A stretch of 11,887 nt of DNA. It comes from Candidatus Methanomethylophilaceae archaeon. GTDB lineage: Archaea > Thermoplasmatota > Thermoplasmata > Methanomassiliicoccales > Methanomethylophilaceae. The stretch spans positions 1-11,887 of the forward strand of contig JAEDJU010000031.1 in the NCBI GenBank assembly GCA_016296195.1, read 5' to 3'. The notes beneath the pieces are model-generated. The model searched no databases, was not told the DNA's origin, and saw nothing but the letters and a program-made list of their open reading frames with translations. Below, one piece after another: positions 1 to 4,061 of the stretch. Position 1 is the first letter of the stretch. Each line of letters opens with the position of its first letter. The position numbers and the translations under genes are program-made.

Positions 1-724
1 CGGACAGATTGACGGACCCTGCCAATGCATCCCATGCAGTCCCGTTCCATGCCCAATTGGTCCCAGGAGGTACATTTCCGTTCGAGTTCTCAACATTGTA
101 GACATCTCCGACTTTTGCTCCGGACGGGAGGTCTGAGAAATTGGCCACCGAGCCCTGGTATCTGTAAACGGAAGATATCGCAGAGGTCAGATCACCCTGC
201 GTGGCGTATGCTGACAGTTCGGTTTTGGTCGCATAGGTCGATGAAGCCGCATTCTGAGTGAGATATGTGGATGCGATGTTGTTGCCATTCGCATCAGCAG
301 TGGCCTTGGCTGCGGTACCTGTGGTGGAGACTGCTCCGACGTCGGCCGCAGAAAGGGTGATATCGCCCGTCAGTGCCTTGTTGTTGACCTTCCTCGTGGT
401 CGGGACATAACCGGACAGATTGACGGACCCTGCCAATGCATCCCATGCAGTCCCGTTCCATGCCCAGTTCGTACCTGCGGGCACGTTTCCGTTGGCATTC
501 TCGACATTGTATACATCTCCCTTCGTGGGATTGGACGGGAGGTCCGAGAAATTGGTCACAGAGCCCTGATACCTGTACACCGAGGTGATCGCGGATGTGA
601 GATCGCCCTTCGTGGCGTAGTTGGCGGACAGATCGGATTTAGTCGCATATGTGGTGGATGCGGCACTCTGGGTGAGGTATGTCGAAGGGATGTCTTTCCC
701 GTTCGCATCGGCTGTGGCCCTCGC
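1..724 (-). repeat. Tandem in-gene repeat, period 411 bp
   Basis: Two in-frame copies of a fibre module lie in tandem. Positions 1-55 are identical base for base to 412-466, while the flanking parts of the copies (56-310 against 467-724) are clearly diverged, with a one-codon length difference. The identical block may continue beyond the left edge. The pattern suggests recent gene conversion or unequal recombination at that patch. Confidence 0.85.
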
Positions 725-1048
725 CGCGGTCTCGGATCTTCCGAGTTTTTCTTTGAGAGCGAAATGCACCGCACTGTTCTGAACAGGGTTCGCACTTGAG
801 GGGCTGAGCTCGGAGTCGACCGTGATCCTCTCCGGGGTCGCATCGGATTTGACCCAGGCTGTCCCGTTGGAGACGTAGTACGTCCCCTTGACATATGTCC
901 CTGTAGGTCCCGTGTACAGGACGATCTGTCCATTGTTCAGGGCTGAAGCTACGGGCATCGTGTCGAACGATCCTATAAGCTTACCCTGAGCCGCCGAATA
1001 GACCGTACCCTGTGCAGAGATACTGCCTAGATGGGTATAATCAGTCAT
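1..1048 (-). CDS. Tail/receptor-binding fibre protein, modular and repeat-built (3' end missing)
   Basis: An open frame runs from an ATG at 1048 through the left edge of the window, giving 349 residues with no stop, so the C-terminus is missing. It is probably a virion fibre that contacts the host surface. Residues 40-66 look like a short fibre module (GQIVLYTG...NGTAWV), and residues 76-100 carry the phage-fibre motif LSPSSANPVQN. Two copies of a module of about 137 residues follow. Each has ATADANG, a STYLTQ/TYATK stretch and a YRYQGSV...GDVYNVEN...NGTAWDALAGSVNLSG block (from residues 158 and 295). They are joined by VNNKALTGDITLSAADVGA. The last block also occurs once in the fibre encoded at 2530-3972. 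No Shine-Dalgarno sequence precedes the ATG, but a TATA-like box lies 27 bp upstream, so a leaderless message is likely. The fibre role is inferred from recalled family motifs; the ligand is unknown. Confidence 0.8.
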   Translation of the reverse strand, partial: MTDYTHLGSISAQGTVYSAAQGKLIGSFDTMPVASALNNGQIVLYTGPTGTYVKGTYYVSNGTAWVKSDATPERITVDSELSPSSANPVQNSAVHFALKEKLGRSETAARATADANGKDIPSTYLTQSAASTTYATKSDLSANYATKGDLTSAITSVYRYQGSVTNFSDLPSNPTKGDVYNVENANGNVPAGTNWAWNGTAWDALAGSVNLSGYVPTTRKVNNKALTGDITLSAADVGAVSTTGTAAKATADANGNNIASTYLTQNAASSTYATKTELSAYATQGDLTSAISSVYRYQGSVANFSDLPSGAKVGDVYNVENSNGNVPPGTNWAWNGTAWDALAGSVNLS

Positions 1049-1070
1049 AAAAGTGCATTGGTACAGGATG

Positions 1071-1080
1071 ATTTTAAATT
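1071..1080 (-). promoter_or_regulatory. TATA box of a probable leaderless promoter
   Basis: On the minus strand this reads AATTTAAAAT. Its centre is about 27 bp upstream of the A of the ATG at 1048, the distance expected between an archaeal TATA box and the transcription start. The 22 bases between the box and the ATG contain no purine-rich ribosome-binding site, so the transcript is inferred to start at or next to the ATG. It lies directly downstream of the terminator hairpin at 1109-1136. Confidence 0.6.
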
Positions 1081-1108
1081 ATGGGTATCATTTTTGGAAA
1101 AGGTTTAG

Positions 1109-1136
1109 GGGTCGAGGAGGATGATGTCCTCGACCC
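1109..1136 (-). terminator. Hairpin after the Cys-rich membrane protein gene
   Basis: A perfect 10-bp inverted repeat (GGGTCGAGGA paired with TCCTCGACCC) encloses an 8-base loop, 20 bases past the TGA at 1157. The minus strand continues with CTAAACCTTTTCC, only a short T-run. It probably ends the transcript of 1942-1157 and separates it from the leaderless promoter at 1071-1080. The stem-loop is seen directly; terminator function is inferred. Confidence 0.6.
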
Positions 1137-1156
1137 ATTCGGGTTCTTGGTCGGCC

Positions 1157-1942
1157 TCAGCTGATTGAACCTGTTCCGTTGAAGGCGGTTGCACCCGCAG
1201 TCCCGGAAAAGGTGATGGCATCCTTGTTGGCAATCGCTGTCAGGATCTGAGCGGTCTGAGCGTTCTGGCTCTGCCTGAAGATCTCATCACGGAGCCTCTG
1301 GTTGGTCGCCTCGAGCTCGCGCATCTTCACCTGGCAGAACTGGTCGAGGATCATGGCATTCTGGGCCGCGAACTGGCTCTGGATAAGGTTATCCTGGGCT
1401 GCCTGTGTGGAACTGATAAGGAACCTCACATCCTGAATGTCCGCTCTAGTCTGACAGCCCTGGTTCTCGATCGCACGACGTGTCTCACAGCAACAGGAGC
1501 TGATCTGCTGGCCGATCTGACATCCCATGCTCTGGATCGCGTTGATGACGCTTCCGTTGGTCATGGCCAGCTGCTTGTCGAGTCCACAGAGTGCACTCTT
1601 GATAGAGTTCACATCGCAGTTCAGGTTGTTGGCGAGCTGGTTGATGGCCATCTCCTGCCTGGTTCCGGCTGTATTGATCGCACTGTTCAGAATATCGAAA
1701 TTCGACTGATTGAAGATCGTCTTGTCGATACCTGCCTCGGCACAGTTGTTCCTGTTACCGAAGAGCCCTCCTCCATTGCCTCCGAAGCCCAGGATGAGGA
1801 TCAGGAACAGCACGATCAACATGCCGTTGTCGCCCCAGTTCCCGTCCTTCCTGCAGTTCTCAAGCATTGCGATGACGCCCGGTTCGACGCCCTTGTTGGC
1901 GAGCATGCCCATCAAAGCGCCCGAGTCGAAATCTCCGCTCAT
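1157..1942 (-). CDS. Membrane-anchored Cys- and Gln/Asn-rich virus protein
   Basis: This encodes 261 residues. A hydrophobic segment (residues 40-53, NGMLIVLFLILILG) is followed by a Gly-rich hinge (GFGGNGGGLFGN) and then a long, probably helical or coiled-coil region (about 72-240) rich in Gln, Asn and Ala. There are ten cysteines, including a CCC run at 150-152 (SSCCCETRRAI). From memory, proteins with the same layout (hydrophobic stretch, glycine run, CCC motif, NQ-rich helix) sit beside fibre genes in many gut Firmicutes phages and have no known function. I chose the ATG at 1942 because AGGAGG lies 7 bases upstream, the best ribosome-binding site in the window. The frame stays open to a GTG at 2053 and an ATG at 2050, which would add up to 37 residues. 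Candidate roles are a structural, membrane-contacting or ejection-related protein; this is a guess. Arginine codons are AGG 6, CGT 3, AGA 1 and CGC 1. Confidence 0.8.
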   Translation of the reverse strand: MSGDFDSGALMGMLANKGVEPGVIAMLENCRKDGNWGDNGMLIVLFLILILGFGGNGGGLFGNRNNCAEAGIDKTIFNQSNFDILNSAINTAGTRQEMAINQLANNLNCDVNSIKSALCGLDKQLAMTNGSVINAIQSMGCQIGQQISSCCCETRRAIENQGCQTRADIQDVRFLISSTQAAQDNLIQSQFAAQNAMILDQFCQVKMRELEATNQRLRDEIFRQSQNAQTAQILTAIANKDAITFSGTAGATAFNGTGSIS

Positions 1943-2050
1943 TTTTCTTCCTCCTATCTCCTTAAGAATACAGTCGGTGTCCTCGTCGATGTCATGGAGT
2001 TTGTCCATGACAACTTCATGATGCTGATCCAGCGTCATATCCAAGGTCAT
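1943..2050 (-). other. In-frame 5' extension of the Cys-rich protein gene
   Basis: The 36 codons before the ATG at 1942 have no stop and read like real protein: MTLDMTLDQHHEVV, then a charged helix (MDKLHDIDEDTDCILKEIG). Translation could begin at the ATG at 2050 or at 2038, with AGGAAGGTG just upstream. The last codons of the extension (IGGRK) are also the strong Shine-Dalgarno sequence for the internal start. A long and a short form of the protein are therefore both possible. Confidence 0.45.
1950..1955 (-). promoter_or_regulatory. Strong Shine-Dalgarno site AGGAGG
   Basis: AGGAGG lies 7 bases before the ATG at 1942, preceded by a second GGAG (GGAGATAGGAGG). It decides the start chosen for the Cys-rich protein. 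It contrasts with several neighbouring genes that have no such site. Confidence 0.7.
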
Positions 2051-2076
2051 CACCTTCCTGCCGATCTTCTCGGCAT
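2050..2076 (-). other. Possible 8-codon leader ORF
   Basis: ATG at 2076 opens a frame encoding MPRRSAGR, whose TGA overlaps the ATG at 2050 as TGATG, a classic termination-reinitiation layout. The ATG is about 25 bp from the TATA-like box at 2098-2104. A small inverted repeat (GCCGA/TCGGC, 2060-2074) lies inside it. It may be a coupling leader or chance. Confidence 0.25.
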
Positions 2077-2097
2077 GATTGTTATCGCTGTGAGAAT

Positions 2098-2104
2098 GTT
2101 TAAG
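2098..2104 (-). promoter_or_regulatory. Weak TATA-like box
   Basis: The minus strand reads CTTAAAC, overlapping the TAA stop of the zinc-finger gene. Its centre is about 25 bp upstream of the ATG at 2076, which would place a transcription start near 2075 for the Cys-rich protein. The match to an archaeal TATA box is modest. Confidence 0.35.
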
Positions 2105-2408
2105 GAAAATGAAAGATTAGTTCAAATACGATGAAAAAGAACGAGAAGATACCCAGACACATCATGGCCTTCAGGACGGATCTGATGTGTTTCTTGGTGG
2201 ATGGTCTGCCACGGGGTCTGTCGGAATAAACATACTTGGGCTTGGACCTCATACACCTCTCTATGTGCTTACGCCGATATGCGGGGGGAAATCCAGACAG
2301 GTCCTTGTTGCATACCGGACAACGATCTACAAGAGGTTCAATCACATCCTGATACTCTTCTCCGACCATGAGGAACGCATCGTATAAACAGGACTTAAAA
2401 TTAATCAT
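2100..2408 (-). CDS. Small C2HC zinc-finger, AT-hook-like membrane protein
   Basis: This encodes 102 residues. A possible zinc site is formed by C30-P-V-C33 ... H48-x3-C52, in CPVCNKDLSGFPPAYRRKH. The spacing resembles UBZ4/Slx4-type C2HC fingers. A basic stretch follows with the AT-hook-like core RPRGRP at 64-69, flanked by Lys and Arg. Residues 78-99 form one hydrophobic segment (VLKAMMCLGIFSFFFIVFEL), predicted to cross a membrane, leaving only three C-terminal residues outside. The sequence therefore suggests a C-terminal tail anchor with a nucleic-acid- or protein-binding head in the cytoplasm. I do not recognise the family. I chose the ATG at 2408 because a TATA-like box lies about 25 bp upstream and no Shine-Dalgarno sequence is present; a TTG at 2444 would add 12 residues and an internal ATG at 2369 would remove 13. 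It lies between fibre genes, has its own apparent promoter, and follows a hairpin. Confidence 0.7.
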   Translation of the reverse strand: MINFKSCLYDAFLMVGEEYQDVIEPLVDRCPVCNKDLSGFPPAYRRKHIERCMRSKPKYVYSDRPRGRPSTKKHIRSVLKAMMCLGIFSFFFIVFELIFHFP

Positions 2409-2430
2409 GAGTTGCTTGGTCGAATTGCGG

Positions 2431-2437
2431 ATTATTC
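2431..2437 (-). promoter_or_regulatory. TATA-like box before the zinc-finger gene
   Basis: The minus strand reads GAATAAT, centred about 25 bp before the ATG at 2408, with 22 bases between box and ATG as at 1071-1080. No Shine-Dalgarno sequence lies between. It is a weak match by sequence, supported mainly by spacing. Confidence 0.35.
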
Positions 2438-2468
2438 TTGGCAATTAGTGCGATTAATGACCTTCGAA

Positions 2469-2487
2469 ACAGTATGGTGAGTACTGT
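2469..2487. promoter_or_regulatory. Operator-like dyad ACAGTA-N7-TACTGT
   Basis: A perfect 6-bp inverted repeat with a 7-bp spacer lies between the hairpin at 2507-2524 and the TATA-like box at 2431-2437, in the only stretch upstream of the zinc-finger gene. Size and position fit a binding site for a dimeric regulator. No second copy was noticed in the window, and a six-base arm can occur by chance. Confidence 0.3.
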
Positions 2488-2506
2488 ATTGGGATAAGAT
2501 GTTTAG

Positions 2507-2524
2507 GAGGGGCCGAAGCCCCTC
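2507..2524 (-). terminator. Hairpin with UUCG loop after the fibre gene
   Basis: The minus strand reads GAGGGGC-TTCG-GCCCCTC, a perfect 7-bp GC-rich stem closed by a C(UUCG)G tetraloop, starting 5 bases after the TGA at 2530. It is followed by CTAAACATCTTATCC, and the hairpin at 1109-1136 is also followed by CTAAAC. It most likely ends the transcript of the 480-residue fibre. Confidence 0.65.
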
Positions 2525-2529
2525 GGAGA

Positions 2530-3972
2530 TCAGGGGGACACGACAACGGTGATAGAACCGAGGGGCATGTTTCCGGAGATCTGGATGTTGTTGGAGTCAG
2601 TGTAGACAACATCGGCATAGATGATCGCTTTGCTGGTTGTGTTGTACACTGTGACCTGAGGCCACTCGACACCGAGATTGTGGTTGATGGTGAGTGTGGT
2701 CTGATCTGTGGTATAGGAATTCTTGAACCTGACAGTCTTGACAGTGGCAGCGAAATCGGAGACCTTATCCGCAGTGATGGTGGGGATATCGGCTGCGGTC
2801 AGGTTGGCACCTGCAGTGACGATACCTTCGCTGTTGACGGTGATCTTTCCGGTCCATGTTCCTGCTCCAGTGCTGACCTTGGTGGCCCTAGCTGCGATGG
2901 CGGTGTCCAGTGCGGTCATCTTGGAGTCGTATGCTGTCTGTGCGACCTTCGCATCGACATCGGTCCTGAGTCCCTCGAGAAGTGTGGTGTGGGAGGAGAG
3001 GGTGTTATCGATGGTGCCGACCTTGGAGTCGTATGCGGTCTGATCAACCTTCTTGCTGATAGCGGATGTGAGATCGACGACCTTGCCATCAACATAGGTG
3101 ATTGTGGCATAGTCGGTCAGGTCCATGATTCCACCGAGTGCGTCCCACTCGGTTCCATCCCATACGACGTTGGTTCCTGCGGGTCCGTAGGCTCCTGCGG
3201 CGGTGATGTTGTAAACATCTCCGACAGTTGCTCCGGAGGGCAGGGCCGCATCGTTGGCGACGGTTCCCTTCACCTTGTAAGCGGAGGAGACTGCGGTGGA
3301 GATCTTGCTGTCGACAGTGGCCTTGTCGTAGGAATCCGCAATGGTCCTGTAGAGCGCGAGTGTGGTGTCGACCTGATCTTTTGTATAGACGTCTGCGGAG
3401 TTGGCCTTGGTTCCGATGGAGGACTCAAGAGCGGACACCTTTCCGTCGATGACGGACTTAGTGTAGACGTCATTGGAGTTGGCCTTGAGTGCGATGGCAG
3501 CAGCGTTGGTCGCAACATCCTTGACAAGTCCGCTCTCTGCATCTCCGACAGTGGTCTTGAGTGTGGAGATGTCGCCTTTAGCGGTTGTCATGTCGCCCTG
3601 GAGTGTGTCGATCTCTCCCTCGGCAGCGGTGATCTTTCCCTCAGCGGTTCCGAGACGGGTGTCGAGCTTGCCGATGTTGGTCGCATTGGTGGCGATATCA
3701 GTTGAGTTCTGGGAGATCGCGGTGTCCTGAGAGGTGTTCTTTGCCTCGACATCGGCAACACGGGATGCGAGAGAACTGACGTCTCCGGATTTTCCGAGGA
3801 GAGAGAAGTTCGATCCGTCGCTGATGTAGAGATTTCCTCCATATGAGACGATCCTTCCGGATTTGCTGAGTCCATCTGTGGTGGGTGCTTCAGAAACAAC
3901 TTCCACCACGACATTCTTGATCTCATTACCCTGAAGGTTGAGATTTGCTACATACTCTATATCTTTAGCCAT
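2530..3972 (-). CDS. Coiled-coil tail fibre protein
   Basis: This encodes 480 residues. The N-terminus (LNLQGNEIKNVVVE, then GRIVSYGGNLYISDGSNF at about 39-56) matches the attachment end of many phage fibres as I recall them. Residues 63-150 are a regular heptad-like stretch of short TAEGKI/TLKTTV segments, expected to form a trimeric coiled coil. Repeats follow: KANS-DVYTK (about 164 and 189) and QTAYDSK (about 312 and 345). Residues 232-286 are the YKVKGTVAN...GDVYNI...DGTEWDALGG module shared with the fibre at 1-1048. Residues 372-404 carry the fibre motif GKITVNSEGIVTAGANLTAADIP. The C-terminal domain (about 412-480; INHNLGVEWPQVTVY) is a beta domain also found at the end of the 940-residue protein. 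ATG at 3972 is preceded by AGAGGT 7 bases upstream, so it is preferred over an in-frame TTG at 3990. The leader contains a hairpin. It is probably a host-recognition fibre; attachment to tail rather than head is an inference from context. Confidence 0.85.
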   Translation of the reverse strand: MAKDIEYVANLNLQGNEIKNVVVEVVSEAPTTDGLSKSGRIVSYGGNLYISDGSNFSLLGKSGDVSSLASRVADVEAKNTSQDTAISQNSTDIATNATNIGKLDTRLGTAEGKITAAEGEIDTLQGDMTTAKGDISTLKTTVGDAESGLVKDVATNAAAIALKANSNDVYTKSVIDGKVSALESSIGTKANSADVYTKDQVDTTLALYRTIADSYDKATVDSKISTAVSSAYKVKGTVANDAALPSGATVGDVYNITAAGAYGPAGTNVVWDGTEWDALGGIMDLTDYATITYVDGKVVDLTSAISKKVDQTAYDSKVGTIDNTLSSHTTLLEGLRTDVDAKVAQTAYDSKMTALDTAIAARATKVSTGAGTWTGKITVNSEGIVTAGANLTAADIPTITADKVSDFAATVKTVRFKNSYTTDQTTLTINHNLGVEWPQVTVYNTTSKAIIYADVVYTDSNNIQISGNMPLGSITVVVSP

Positions 3973-3992
3973 AGATATACCTCTGACCAATA

Positions 3993-4013
3993 TAGGGGCC
4001 GAATCGGCCCCTA
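3993..4013 (-). terminator. GC-rich palindrome between two fibre genes
   Basis: A 10-bp inverted repeat (TAGGGGCCGA / TCGGCCCCTA) has one base at its centre. As RNA it would form an 8-bp stem with a 5-base loop. It lies 48 bases after the stop of the 940-residue gene and 20 bases before the ATG at 3972, downstream of the TATA-like box at 4046-4053. It may end readthrough from upstream or act as a 5'-leader structure of the fibre message. Its AGGGGCC arm resembles the hairpin after the same gene at 2507-2524. Confidence 0.5.
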
Positions 4014-4045
4014 GGGATCAGCGACCCTCTCATCGGTCATTAGTG

Positions 4046-4053
4046 ATTTAAAG
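4046..4053 (-). promoter_or_regulatory. TATA-like box for the 480-residue fibre gene
   Basis: The minus strand reads CTTTAAAT, a good archaeal TATA match, in the 89-base gap between two fibre genes. A start about 26 bases downstream (near 4023) gives a leader of about 50 bases holding the palindrome at 3993-4013 and the AGAGGT site. This gene is thus leadered, unlike several neighbours. Confidence 0.5.
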
Positions 4054-4061
4054 TCTACTTC

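Noticed and set aside
1..1048. Diversity-generating retroelement with variable repeats in the fibre
   Set aside because: No reverse transcriptase, no template repeat and no adenine-biased differences between the two copies were seen; ordinary tandem duplication explains the pattern.
2060..2074. Small inverted repeat GCCGA/TCGGC upstream of the Cys-rich protein gene as a riboswitch or terminator
   Set aside because: A 5-bp stem alone is too short to support either call, and no known riboswitch core is visible around it.
2680..3705. 341-codon open frame on the plus strand, very rich in Gly, Asp and Ser
   Set aside because: It is fully antisense to the well-supported 480-residue fibre gene, has a low-complexity composition explained by the complement of repetitive Ala/Thr/Asp codons, and resembles no family.
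3965..4033. 22-codon upstream frame (starting MRGSLIP) whose TAA overlaps the ATG of the 480-residue fibre gene
   Set aside because: Its ATG is only about 16 bp from the TATA-like box centre, too near to be on the expected transcript, and it encodes the palindrome, so coding is unlikely.
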